A stretch of 64,000 nucleotides of DNA from Lapillicoccus jejuensis (lineage in GTDB: Bacteria; Actinomycetota; Actinomycetes; Actinomycetales; Dermatophilaceae), in NCBI RefSeq assembly GCF_006715055.1, contig NZ_VFMN01000001.1, positions 62,001 to 126,000 of the forward strand, in the 5' to 3' direction. The notes beneath the pieces are model-generated. The model was not told the origin of the DNA. It saw nothing but the letters and a program-made list of their open reading frames with translations, and made no database searches. The position numbers were made by a program, and so were the translations under genes. Positions 15,116-22,921 of the stretch are shown in pieces (the stretch's first letter is position 1; each line of letters begins with the position of its first letter).

Positions 15116-16468
15116 TCAGGGGCCGAGGACGCGGTCGAGGTAGCGGTTGGCGAAGACACGGTCGGGGTCGAGTCGGTCCCGCACAGCCGTGAAGTCGGCC
15201 ATCCGCGGGTAGCGCCCAGCCAGCTCGGTCGCGTCCTGGTAGTGGATCTTGCCCCAATGGGGTCGCCCGTCGAAGGAGCACATGAGGGCGTCGACGGCGC
15301 GGAAGTACGGCTCGTGGTCCTCCTTCCAGAACCGGTGGACGGCGACGTACCCGCTCGCCCGACCGCTCGCGGTCGACAGCCACACGTCATCACTGGCCGC
15401 GACTCGCACCTCGACCGGGAAGCTGATCGCCCACCCCGACGCCTCGACCAGCTGCCGCAACGCACGCACCGCGTCGGGCACCGCCTCGACCGGCAGCGCG
15501 TACTCGCACTCGCGGAACCGCACCCACCTCGGGCTGGTGAACACGCGCGGCGAGACGTCGGTGACGGACCGCTCGCCGTACAGGCGCGTGGCGAGCCGGT
15601 TCACCGACGGCACGACCGATGACACGCGGTGCCCGAGCTCGCACACCGCCTGGAGCGCGGCGTTCTCGACGACCTCCTTCTCCACCCACGTCCGCACCCG
15701 CGACGGTGGCTCGTGCCAAGTCCCGGCGGGCAGCCGGGTGTTCGCCTTCGTCATGACGACGTCGGTGTGCGGCCACCAGTAGAACTCGACGTGGTCGGTC
15801 GACGCCATGAACCCTTCGAACCCGTCCAGCACCTCGGCCAGCGGCAGTGGCCGCTCGACCGCGCGCAGCAGGAACGCCGGCACGCACTGCACCGTCACCT
15901 CGACGACAACTCCCAGCGCGCCGAGGGACAGCGCCACCGCGGGCAGGAGATCTGCGTCCGCCTCGCCCCCCGGGGTGTCCCCCACGGCCAGCACCTCACC
16001 GGTCCCGGTGACGAGCACCGCGCCGACGACGTTCGCCGCCAGCCCCCGGAAGGCCGCCCCCGTGCCGTGCGTGCCCGTCGACACCGCGCCGGCGATCGTC
16101 TGGGCGTCGATGTCGCCCATGTTCTCCAGCGCTAGCCCGTACGGCGCGAGCAGCCGCGGCAGCTCGTGCAGGTGCGTCCCCGCGCCGAGCCGCACCCGCC
16201 CCGCCGTCCGGTCCACGCCGAGCACCCCCGACAGCGCCGAGACGTCCACGCTCACCCCGTCGGTCATCGCGATCGGCGTGAAGCTGTGCCCCGCACCGAC
16301 GGCCTTCACCCGCAGCCCCCGCTCGCGCGCCGACTGCACCACCGCCACGACCTCCTCGACCGACCGCGGTCGCGCGACGTGCGCCGGCGCGGCCGACTCG
16401 ACCCGCCCCCAGTTGCGCCACCGCTCCCCCGGCCGCAGGACCCCGCCGCCCGTCACCGTCGTCGTCAC
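15116..16468 (-). CDS. FAD-linked D-arabinono-1,4-lactone/L-gulonolactone-type oxidase
   Basis: A 450-residue VAO-family flavoprotein oxidising an aldonolactone or polyol, probably cytoplasmic. The FAD domain has VKAVGAGHSFTPIAMTDG (the GHS His is the usual covalent FAD attachment site) and GDIDAQTIAGAVSTGTHGTG; the C-terminal ALO domain ends with RPHWGKIHYQDA and RDRLDPDRVFANRYLDRVLG, the family signature. The GTG start is coupled to the upstream deaminase gene by a GTGA overlap. It is the last gene of the TetR-MFS-deaminase-oxidase operon. The substrate is uncertain; close relatives are annotated as D-arabinono-1,4-lactone oxidase. Confidence 0.88.
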   Translation of the reverse strand: MTTTVTGGGVLRPGERWRNWGRVESAAPAHVARPRSVEEVVAVVQSARERGLRVKAVGAGHSFTPIAMTDGVSVDVSALSGVLGVDRTAGRVRLGAGTHLHELPRLLAPYGLALENMGDIDAQTIAGAVSTGTHGTGAAFRGLAANVVGAVLVTGTGEVLAVGDTPGGEADADLLPAVALSLGALGVVVEVTVQCVPAFLLRAVERPLPLAEVLDGFEGFMASTDHVEFYWWPHTDVVMTKANTRLPAGTWHEPPSRVRTWVEKEVVENAALQAVCELGHRVSSVVPSVNRLATRLYGERSVTDVSPRVFTSPRWVRFRECEYALPVEAVPDAVRALRQLVEASGWAISFPVEVRVAASDDVWLSTASGRASGYVAVHRFWKEDHEPYFRAVDALMCSFDGRPHWGKIHYQDATELAGRYPRMADFTAVRDRLDPDRVFANRYLDRVLGP

Positions 16469-17709
16469 AGGAAGACCTTTCCCTCGCCCCGGTAGGTCGG
16501 CAGCTGGCCGACCACCTCCCCTCGGTGCACCACCGCGAACGACGCCAGGTGCTCGCTCAGCTCCCCCGCCTTGGTGTGCCGCAGCCACACCCGGTCCCCG
16601 ACCGACATCGTGCGAGCGGCCCGACCGCGCAACGGCGTCTGCACCTCACCCGCCATCTCGCGCGGCAGCATCGACAGCCCCTCCGGCCACGCGACGAGCG
16701 GCAGCCGGTCGGCCCCCGGCGGCCCCGAGGCGACCCAGCCGCCCCCCATGAGCGTCACCGTGTCGGGCTTCGGCCGCCGCACCACCGACAGCGCGAAGGC
16801 CGCCGCCGGCGCGGGCGTGAAGTGCACGTAGTGGTCGAACAGGTGCGGCCCGAACAGCCCCGACCCCGCGGCGATCTCGGTCACCGACGGGTCTGCCGAC
16901 GTCGACTCGATCGACCCCGTCCCACCGCCGTTGACGAACTCGAGGTCCGCCACCGCGCGCACCGCCGACACCGCCGCGCTGCGCCGCTGTGTCAGCTCCT
17001 CCACCGACGCCCGCTGCAGCGCCCGGATGACCCGGCCACGCCCCGCACCCTCGTTGGTGAGCCCGGCGACCTGCGCCTCGTAGGCCATCATCCCGACCAG
17101 CCGGAAGCCCGGCCGGCGCACGATCGCCTCCGCCGCCCGCCGTGCCTGCCCGACGTCGTGGACCGGGGAGCGTCGTACGCCGACGTGGCCGGCCACCGGC
17201 GAGCGGTACGACGCGTCGAGCTCGAGGCACACCCGTACCTGCGCCCGCGCGCCCGGCGCCGCGACGGCGTCGACGAGGTCGAGCTGCGCGACGTCGTCGA
17301 CCATGAGGGTCACCCGCGACGCGAGCCGCTCGTCGGCGACGAGCCGCGCGATGGCCGCGCGGTCGGCGCTCGGGTAGCCGACGACGACGTCGTCGTGGTC
17401 CTCCGCCAGCCACAGCGCCTCGGGCAGCGTGTAGGCGAGGATCCCCGCCCACCCCGGCAGCGCGAGCACCGCGTCGAGCACGCCGCGCACCCGCACCGAC
17501 TTGCTCGCGATCCGCAGCGGCTTGCCCGCCGCCCGGTCGAGCAGGTCGAAGGCGTTGTGCGACAACGCGTCCCAGGCCAGGACGCCGTACGGCGGGTCCA
17601 TCGCCTCGTTCGCGCGGGTGAGCCCCGGCCACCACTGCGCCGGCGCCTCCCACGGCCGGCCCGACGGCCGCACCAGCGGCGGCACGGACGTCGTCTCGAT
17701 GGTCGTCAT
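16465..17709 (-). CDS. PLP-dependent amino acid deaminase (alanine-racemase/DSD-like fold)
   Basis: A 414-residue fold type III PLP enzyme related to D-threonine aldolase and D-serine dehydratase. The likely Schiff-base Lys is in LRIASKSVRVRGVL (about residue 70); the barrel carries GMMAYEAQVAGL and the phosphate-binding FVNGGGTGS. The C-terminal domain (ASGPPGADRLPLVAWPEGL, then a VGDRVWLRHTKAGELSEH segment with a metal-type His/Glu) fits D-threonine aldolase/DSD C-terminal domains. Annotated relatives are called amino acid deaminase; the true substrate is unknown. Coupled on both sides by NTGA overlaps (17706-17709 and 16465-16468). Confidence 0.82.
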   Translation of the reverse strand: MTTIETTSVPPLVRPSGRPWEAPAQWWPGLTRANEAMDPPYGVLAWDALSHNAFDLLDRAAGKPLRIASKSVRVRGVLDAVLALPGWAGILAYTLPEALWLAEDHDDVVVGYPSADRAAIARLVADERLASRVTLMVDDVAQLDLVDAVAAPGARAQVRVCLELDASYRSPVAGHVGVRRSPVHDVGQARRAAEAIVRRPGFRLVGMMAYEAQVAGLTNEGAGRGRVIRALQRASVEELTQRRSAAVSAVRAVADLEFVNGGGTGSIESTSADPSVTEIAAGSGLFGPHLFDHYVHFTPAPAAAFALSVVRRPKPDTVTLMGGGWVASGPPGADRLPLVAWPEGLSMLPREMAGEVQTPLRGRAARTMSVGDRVWLRHTKAGELSEHLASFAVVHRGEVVGQLPTYRGEGKVFL

Positions 17710-18989
17710 CGCACTCCCCTCACCGGCGCGACGGCCGCCGCACCGAGCGCCGCGGTCAGCGCCGCGACGACGAACAGCCCGGAGAACCCGTCGAAGAGGA
17801 CGACGAGCCCGGCCCCGAGCAGCGGCCCGACCGCCTGCGGAAGGGCGACCGCGATGTTCATGATCCCGAGGTCCTTGCCGCGGCTCGCCGGGTCGGGCAG
17901 CACCTGCGTCGCGAGGGCCTGGTCGACCGACAGGAAGCAGCCGTAGCCGAGACCGAGCAGCCCGGCGGCGACGAGAGCGACGCCGTACGACGGCACGAAG
18001 GCGAGCAGCAGTGCCGCCACGCCCTGGATCGCCGACGACATCCAGACGAAGGGCTTGCGCCGCCCCACCCGGTCCGACACTCGACCGAGCCAGACCGAGG
18101 CGCCGACGACGAAGACCATGTAGACGAGGGTGAGGACGAGCAGGTCGTCCTCCGCGGTCGTGCGGTTCAGTCCGAACTCGAGGAAGTAGAGCAACAGGGT
18201 CGTGCCGAGCGCGTTGCTGATGTTGACCAGGACACGACCGGTGAGGGTCCACGCGAAGTCGGGGTGCTCGTGCGGGTCGATCCACAGCGACCGGACGACG
18301 TCCGCTACCGACAGCCGCGATCGCTGGTCGCGCGGCAGCACCTCGTCCGGCATGACGAGCAGCAGCGGCACGGCCAGCGCCACGAGGAGGAGGGCGACGA
18401 CGACGTACCCCGCGACCAGCCCGGTGAAGAGCGTCGTCACGAGCACGAGCCCGAGGATCGTGCCGATCGCCTGCGGCGCCGACACGAGTCCCGACACGAG
18501 ACCCCGCTGGTCGACCGGCACCTGGTCGGAGATGACCGCCGTCAGCGTCGCCGTCGTGATGCAGAACCCGATGATCGTCACGCACCACCACACCCCGATG
18601 CCGAGCATCGTCCGCTGCATTCCCAGGACACCGAGTCCGACCGCGAAGACCGCGGTGCCGGTGGCGATCCACGGACGGCGCCGCCCCCACCGCGACGTGG
18701 TCCGGTCCGAGGCGGCCCCCGCGAGCGGGTAGGCCAGCAGCGTGCAGACCCCGGCGGCGCCGGACACGACGCCGTAGGCGACGACGCTGCGCACCCAGTC
18801 CGTGTCGTGGCGCAGGCTGTCGACCTGCAGCGGCAGGAGCAGCTGGATCGGCGTCAGCTGGGCCATCCAGATCCCCAGCCACACCGTCGAGAAGGCAGTC
18901 AGCCAGCGCGCGGTGACCCGGCGGGTCGGCTCGGCGAGGGCGCTGGTCCACCCCGCCACAGGCGCAGCGGTCGCGTCCGCGGTGCTCAC
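17706..18989 (-). CDS. MFS transporter (GPH/sugar-like)
   Basis: A 427-residue membrane transporter with about 12 hydrophobic segments. The MFS loop 2-3 motif is present as PLAGAASDRTTSRWGRRRPW, and the second half has the matching GRVSDRVGRRKPFVW. The first half resembles GPH/sugar porters (AGAASDRTTSRWGRRRPWI). It is likely to import or export the substrate of the two enzymes encoded next to it. The start GTG at 18989 overlaps the TetR stop by 4 bp; upstream in-frame sequence is Arg/Gly-rich and belongs to the tetR region. Confidence 0.86.
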   Translation of the reverse strand: MSTADATAAPVAGWTSALAEPTRRVTARWLTAFSTVWLGIWMAQLTPIQLLLPLQVDSLRHDTDWVRSVVAYGVVSGAAGVCTLLAYPLAGAASDRTTSRWGRRRPWIATGTAVFAVGLGVLGMQRTMLGIGVWWCVTIIGFCITTATLTAVISDQVPVDQRGLVSGLVSAPQAIGTILGLVLVTTLFTGLVAGYVVVALLLVALAVPLLLVMPDEVLPRDQRSRLSVADVVRSLWIDPHEHPDFAWTLTGRVLVNISNALGTTLLLYFLEFGLNRTTAEDDLLVLTLVYMVFVVGASVWLGRVSDRVGRRKPFVWMSSAIQGVAALLLAFVPSYGVALVAAGLLGLGYGCFLSVDQALATQVLPDPASRGKDLGIMNIAVALPQAVGPLLGAGLVVLFDGFSGLFVVAALTAALGAAAVAPVRGVR

Positions 18990-19639
18990 GGGACCACCGC
19001 CGCCCCGGCCTGCGCGAGGACCGCGTGCCCGGCCACCGCGCGCGCCGCCAGCCGTGCGGTCCGCTCGGTCGCCTCCGCGTCGCGGTCGGCCAGCCACGCA
19101 AGGGTCAACCCGTCGGTGAGCGCCACGACCAGACGCGCGAGGTCGGCCAGGTCAGCGTCCCAGGTGACCCCGAGCCGTGCCCCCAGCTCGTCGAGGAGCT
19201 CGGCGACGAGCGCGTGGTAGTGCGCGTACTGCTCGCCCGCCAGGCCGTCGAGGGTCGGCTCGCGCAGCGCGTGCTGGGTCAGCTCGAACATCCCCTGCTC
19301 GCGGCCCGGGTCGGCGACGACGAGGGCGAGGTAGCCGCGCAGGCAGCCGAGGAGGACCTCCTCGACCGCGGCTGCGTCGGGCCGCTCCGCGAGGCCGGCG
19401 AGGTCGACGTCGGCCAGCCCGGCGAGGGCCCCCTCGCGCTCCCCCTCGACGACGCCCGCGACGAGGTCGCGCAGCAGCTCGGTGCGCGAGTCGTAGACGT
19501 AGTGGAAGCTCGCGAGCTTCATCCCCGCCTCGGCGACGACCGCCCGGGTGGTCACGGCCGCCAGCCCGTCGCGGGCGAGCACCCGCAGCGCGGCGGCGGC
19601 GAGCAACGGACGGCGCTCGGTCGCGGGGACGCGGGGCAC
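18986..19639 (-). CDS. TetR-family transcriptional regulator
   Basis: A 217-residue regulator with an N-terminal helix-turn-helix (ALRVLARDGLAAVTTRAVVAEAGMKLASFHYVYDSRTELLRDLV) and a helical ligand domain of TetR_C_6 type. The GTG start at 19639 has GGAGGTCC immediately upstream; longer in-frame versions run through the operator region. It is first in the operon tetR-MFS-deaminase-oxidase and should repress it through the two palindromes at 19675-19716, possibly together with the divergent photolyase gene. The inducing ligand is probably the transported or metabolised compound (inference). Confidence 0.88.
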   Translation of the reverse strand: MPRVPATERRPLLAAAALRVLARDGLAAVTTRAVVAEAGMKLASFHYVYDSRTELLRDLVAGVVEGEREGALAGLADVDLAGLAERPDAAAVEEVLLGCLRGYLALVVADPGREQGMFELTQHALREPTLDGLAGEQYAHYHALVAELLDELGARLGVTWDADLADLARLVVALTDGLTLAWLADRDAEATERTARLAARAVAGHAVLAQAGAAVVP

Positions 19640-19674
19640 GGGACCTCCGGTGGTCGGCGTGGGTCGGGCTCGCA

Positions 19675-19716
19675 GTGGGACACCCGTCCCAGTCGTGAGT
19701 GGGACGACTGTCCCAC
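19675..19716. promoter_or_regulatory. Tandem TetR operators GTGGGAC-N4-GTCCCAC
   Basis: Two copies of an 18-bp palindrome: GTGGGAC-ACCC-GTCCCAG (19675-19692) and GTGGGAC-GACT-GTCCCAC (19699-19716), centres 24 bp apart, between tetR (start 19639) and the divergent photolyase gene (start 19779). Size, symmetry and position fit binding of two TetR dimers. It could control both directions. Confidence 0.75.
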
Positions 19717-19778
19717 ACCGCCGCTCCGCCGACAAGGGGTTCCGTGTGCTCCCCCGGGTGCTCGGGTACACCCCGGCC

Positions 19779-21233
19779 ATGGCGCAGAAGAAGTCGAGCG
19801 GGACGACCGGCACCGCGACGGACGGCGAGCCGCAGAAGGACCCCTACACGGGCATCCAGGCCGAGCGGGTGCGCACCCTCCAGGACGGCGATCCCGACGG
19901 AGGCGGCCGCTACGTCCTCTACTGGATGCAGTCGTCGGTCCGCGCCGACCTCAACCACGCCCTGGAGTACGCGGTGCACCGCGCCAACGACCTGGAGAAG
20001 CCGCTGCTCGTCTGCTTCGGCCTCATGGACGACTACCCCGAGGCCAACGCGCGCCACTACCTCTTCCTCCTCCAGGGCCTCGCCGACGTCGCCAAGGCCC
20101 TCGAGAAGCGCAAGATCCCCTTCGTCGTCCAGCGCGGGGCGCCGTACGACGTCGCCATCGAGCTGGGGAGGAAGGCCGCCCTCGTCGTCCTCGACCGCGG
20201 CTACCTGCGCCACCAGAAGCAGTGGTACGACAAGGTCGTGGGCGCGCTCGACGTCCCCGTCGTCCAGGTCGAGACCGACGTCGTCGTGCCCGTCGAGACC
20301 GCCTCGGACAAGCGCGAGTCCGCCGCGCGCACCCTGCGGCCGAAGATCACCAAGCACCTGACGCGCTTCCTCGTCCCCCTGCCGACGACGACCCTGAAGG
20401 ACACGACCGCCCCGCGGGTCAAGAGCGAGGACGTGTCCGACCCCGAGGCCTACCTGAAGAAGCTCAAGGTCGACGACTCGGCGCCGCCGGTGCGGCTGTG
20501 GGAGGGCGGCAACACCGCCGCCCGCAAGCAGCTCAAAGCCTTCCTGAGTAACAGCTTCTCCAGCTACAGCGACCACCGCAACCAGCCGCAGACCGACGAC
20601 GTGTCGCACATGAGCAAGTACCTGCACTACGGCCACATCTCCCCCGTCGCCATCGCGCTCGAGGTCGGCGACCGGCACGGCAAGAACGCCGACGACCTGC
20701 TGGAGGAGCTCATCGTCCGGCGCGAGCTGCCGATGAACTACGTCTTCTACGAGAAGGACTACGACAAGTACTCCGCGCTTCCCGAGTGGGCCCGCACGAC
20801 CCTCGACGAGCACCGCGACGACAACCGCGAGCACCAGTACACCGCCGGCCAGCTCGAGAAGGGCGAGACGCACGACGAGTACTGGAACGCGGCGATGAAG
20901 GAGATGGTCGTCACCGGCTACCTGCACAACTACATGCGGATGTACTGGGGCAAGAAGATCATCGAGTGGTCCACGACCCCCGAGACCGCGTACAAGACGG
21001 CGATCACCCTCAACAACAAGTACCTCCTCGACGGCCGCGACCCCAACAGCTGGTCGAACATCTCCTGGCTCTTCGGCAACCAGGACCGCGGCTGGACCGA
21101 ACGTCCCGTCCTGGGCAAGGTCCGCTGGATGTCCGCCGGCGGGCTCGAGCGCAAGGCCGACCCCAAGGCCTATGTCGAGAAGGTCGACAAGCTGGCCGAG
21201 CAGGTGGAGAGGCAGCGCGCGAAGGGCGCCTGA
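19779..21233 (+). CDS. phr: Class II deoxyribodipyrimidine (CPD) photolyase
   Basis: A 484-residue FAD flavoprotein that repairs cyclobutane pyrimidine dimers with light. The opening RYVLYWMQSSVRADLNHALE and the ANDLEKPLLVCFGL stretch are the class II N-terminal domain. The C-terminal catalytic part shows SKYLHYGHISPVAIAL, the RRELPMNYVFY stretch and the strongly conserved WSNISWLFGNQDRGW. Class II photolyases are a minority type in bacteria. The start ATG is at 19779; longer frames run antisense through tetR. It sits divergent from tetR across tandem operators, so it may respond to that regulator, though this could be coincidence. Confidence 0.93.
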   Translation: MAQKKSSGTTGTATDGEPQKDPYTGIQAERVRTLQDGDPDGGGRYVLYWMQSSVRADLNHALEYAVHRANDLEKPLLVCFGLMDDYPEANARHYLFLLQGLADVAKALEKRKIPFVVQRGAPYDVAIELGRKAALVVLDRGYLRHQKQWYDKVVGALDVPVVQVETDVVVPVETASDKRESAARTLRPKITKHLTRFLVPLPTTTLKDTTAPRVKSEDVSDPEAYLKKLKVDDSAPPVRLWEGGNTAARKQLKAFLSNSFSSYSDHRNQPQTDDVSHMSKYLHYGHISPVAIALEVGDRHGKNADDLLEELIVRRELPMNYVFYEKDYDKYSALPEWARTTLDEHRDDNREHQYTAGQLEKGETHDEYWNAAMKEMVVTGYLHNYMRMYWGKKIIEWSTTPETAYKTAITLNNKYLLDGRDPNSWSNISWLFGNQDRGWTERPVLGKVRWMSAGGLERKADPKAYVEKVDKLAEQVERQRAKGA

Positions 21234-21262
21234 CCGCCGCCGTACGGCGCCCGCTGCGCGGC

Positions 21263-21298
21263 TACGCTTGCACCGCGCCTCATGAGAATGGTTATCAT
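21263..21298 (+). promoter_or_regulatory. Promoter with putative Zur box over the start site
   Basis: A -10 TACGCT (21263-21268) is followed by TGAGAATGGTTATCA (21283-21297), an imperfect 7-1-7 palindrome like actinobacterial Zur/Fur boxes (AT-rich island in very GC-rich DNA). Located just after the expected transcription start, it fits repression by zinc-loaded Zur of the 21326 gene. Confidence 0.6.
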
Positions 21299-21325
21299 CC
21301 TGCCATTCGTCCTGAGGAGGAGCGC

Positions 21326-22405
21326 ATGCGGACCGGACTGGTCGTCGTCACGGGAGTCGATCCCACCGCCATCGACGCCACCCTGGTGGCCTTGGCCTGG
21401 GACCTGCCCCGGGCCGTCACGGTGCGGCACCGCATCGACCCCGAGGAGCAGCTGCTCACCCGCGTCGTCAGCGACGCCACCGGCGTGATCGAGCGACAGG
21501 TCACGCACCTCGAGCACGCCTGCGTCACCTGCGCGCTGCGCGAGGACGTCCTGCCGACGATCGGTCGGCTCGCCCGTGACCCGCGCTGGGACACCGTCGT
21601 GTCGGCGCTGCCCGCCGGCTTCGGCGCGGACCACCTGTGCGCGGTGCTCGGCCGCGACGCGGGCCTGGCCCGGTGGGTCCGGGTGGCCGGCGTCGTCGCC
21701 ACCCTTGCCGCCGACGACGCCGAGGACGTCCTGCTCGGGAGCGACCTGCTCGCGGAACACGGCTGGCACACCGGTCCGGACGACCGCCGCGGCCTCGGCG
21801 AGGTCGCCTGTGCGCAGGTCGAGCTCGCCGACCTCGTCGTCCTGCACGGCCGGCACCGGGCCGCCGCCCGCGACCTCGTCGCCGCCCTCGCCCGCCCGGA
21901 CACCCTCGTCCTCGCCGGCGTCGACCAGCTCGACGGACCGGCCCTCGCCGCCCGCCGGCACTCCCCGCGCGAGGCGGCCGCCTGGCGCTCACCCGTCGTC
22001 GACGCCCCCGTCCCCCCGCTGCGACGCGGCAGCCTGGCCTGGCGCATCGACCTGTCGACGACCCGGCCGTTCCACCCCGACCGGCTCGCCGAGGACGTCG
22101 CCCGCCTCGGTGGTGGCCGGCACCGCTCGCGCGGCTGCTTCTGGGTGCCGACGCGCCCCGGCGACGCCCACGAGTGGAGCGGCGCCGGCGGTCAGCTGAG
22201 CATCGGTCACCTGCAGCGCTGGGGGGTGCGCCCTCCGCGCACCCGCCTGCTGCTCACGGGGCTCGGCCGCGTCCCCACCAGCCTCGTCGAGGCGTTCGAG
22301 GACCTCCTCGTCCGCCCCGAGGACGAGACCGGCCGCGCCCGCCCCTGGGCCGTCGTCGAGGACGGGCTCGAGCCCTGGCTCGGCGACATCCGCGACGTCG
22401 CCTGA
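21326..22405 (+). CDS. COG0523-like (CobW/Mrf-type) protein lacking the GTPase P-loop
   Basis: A 359-residue protein of the COG0523/CobW family, involved in zinc homeostasis or ribosome remodelling under zinc limitation. The family metal motif is present as HACVTCALREDVLP (CxxC in place of GCxCC). The N-terminus reads VVVTGVDPTAIDATL, where a Walker A GxxxxGK should be, so classical GTP binding is lost. The C-terminal domain is complete, with RPFHPDRLAEDVA, RGCFWVPTRPGDAHEW and GQLSIGHLQRWG. This layout resembles mycobacterial Mrf (Rv0106), which I recall as Zur-regulated. The ATG has GAGGAGGAG seven nt upstream. A putative Zur box covers the promoter. Confidence 0.8.
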   Translation: MRTGLVVVTGVDPTAIDATLVALAWDLPRAVTVRHRIDPEEQLLTRVVSDATGVIERQVTHLEHACVTCALREDVLPTIGRLARDPRWDTVVSALPAGFGADHLCAVLGRDAGLARWVRVAGVVATLAADDAEDVLLGSDLLAEHGWHTGPDDRRGLGEVACAQVELADLVVLHGRHRAAARDLVAALARPDTLVLAGVDQLDGPALAARRHSPREAAAWRSPVVDAPVPPLRRGSLAWRIDLSTTRPFHPDRLAEDVARLGGGRHRSRGCFWVPTRPGDAHEWSGAGGQLSIGHLQRWGVRPPRTRLLLTGLGRVPTSLVEAFEDLLVRPEDETGRARPWAVVEDGLEPWLGDIRDVA

Positions 22406-22419
22406 GGACGGCCACGTCG

Positions 22420-22474
22420 CTTCGCCGACAGCAGAACGCCGTACGCCGTGCCGTCCCCGCCCCGCTCGTACCGT
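22420..22474 (+). promoter_or_regulatory. ClgR/PopR-type operator and promoter of the XRE regulator gene
   Basis: CTTCGCC-GAC-AGCAGAA at 22420-22436 is an imperfect 7-3-7 palindrome; -10 TACCGT lies at 22469-22474, 6 nt before the ATG (leaderless). The box is centred about 53 bp upstream of the start, an activator-like position. The same motif occurs before the clpP pair (25475-25506). Confidence 0.55.
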
Positions 22475-22480
22475 GGAGCC

Positions 22481-22849
22481 ATGAGCCTGCTCACCGCGCG
22501 ACGCGTCCCCCGCGAGCCCCTGTGGCGCCACCTCGTCGGTGACGTCCTGCGCCGGGAGCGGCAGCGTCAGGGCCGCACGCTCAGGGAGGTCGCGGACGCG
22601 GCGCGGATCTCGGTCCCCTACCTCTCCGAGGTCGAGCGGGGCCTGAAGGAGGCGTCGTCCGAGGTGCTGGCCGCCGCGGCGGCCGCCCTCGGCCTGCGGT
22701 TCGCCGACGTCCTCGTCCTCGTCCACGGCGAGCTGCTCGCCGCGGCCGAGCGCCCGGTGGTGCTCACCGCGCTGGCCCCGGCAACGCCGTACGCCGTCGT
22801 CGACCACCCGGCCGGCACGTCGGGGACGGTCGTCGCCCTCGCCGCCTGA
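22481..22849 (+). CDS. XRE regulator of the ClgR/PopR type
   Basis: A 122-residue DNA-binding protein. The helix-turn-helix [18 protein letters not shown] continuing to [20 protein letters not shown] is the ClgR/PopR signature (TLREV...YLSEvERG.KEaSSE). These proteins activate clp protease genes in actinobacteria and are often themselves Clp substrates. The ATG at 22481 follows a TACCGT -10 by 6 nt. A clpP pair lies 1.9 kb downstream on the other strand with the same candidate operator, so this is probably its regulator (inference). The C-terminus ends in ...VALAA, a nonpolar LAA-like tail compatible with ClpP-dependent turnover. Confidence 0.82.
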   Translation: MSLLTARRVPREPLWRHLVGDVLRRERQRQGRTLREVADAARISVPYLSEVERGLKEASSEVLAAAAAALGLRFADVLVLVHGELLAAAERPVVLTALAPATPYAVVDHPAGTSGTVVALAA

Positions 22850-22871
22850 GCGGCGCCGTACCGAAGCCGTA

Positions 22872-22915
22872 GCGTCCGCAACCGTGGGGCACCGGTGCCC
22901 CACAGCTGCGGACGC
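22872..22915. repeat. 44-bp dispersed palindromic element, copy 1 (bidirectional terminator position)
   Basis: Outer arms GCGTCCGCA / TGCGGACGC and an inner perfect palindrome GGGGCACCGGTGCCCC (22886-22901). It sits between the convergent XRE gene (stop 22849) and gcdH (stop 22922). It has the same length and arms as 63685-63728. Confidence 0.8.
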
Positions 22916-22921
22916 AAGGGG

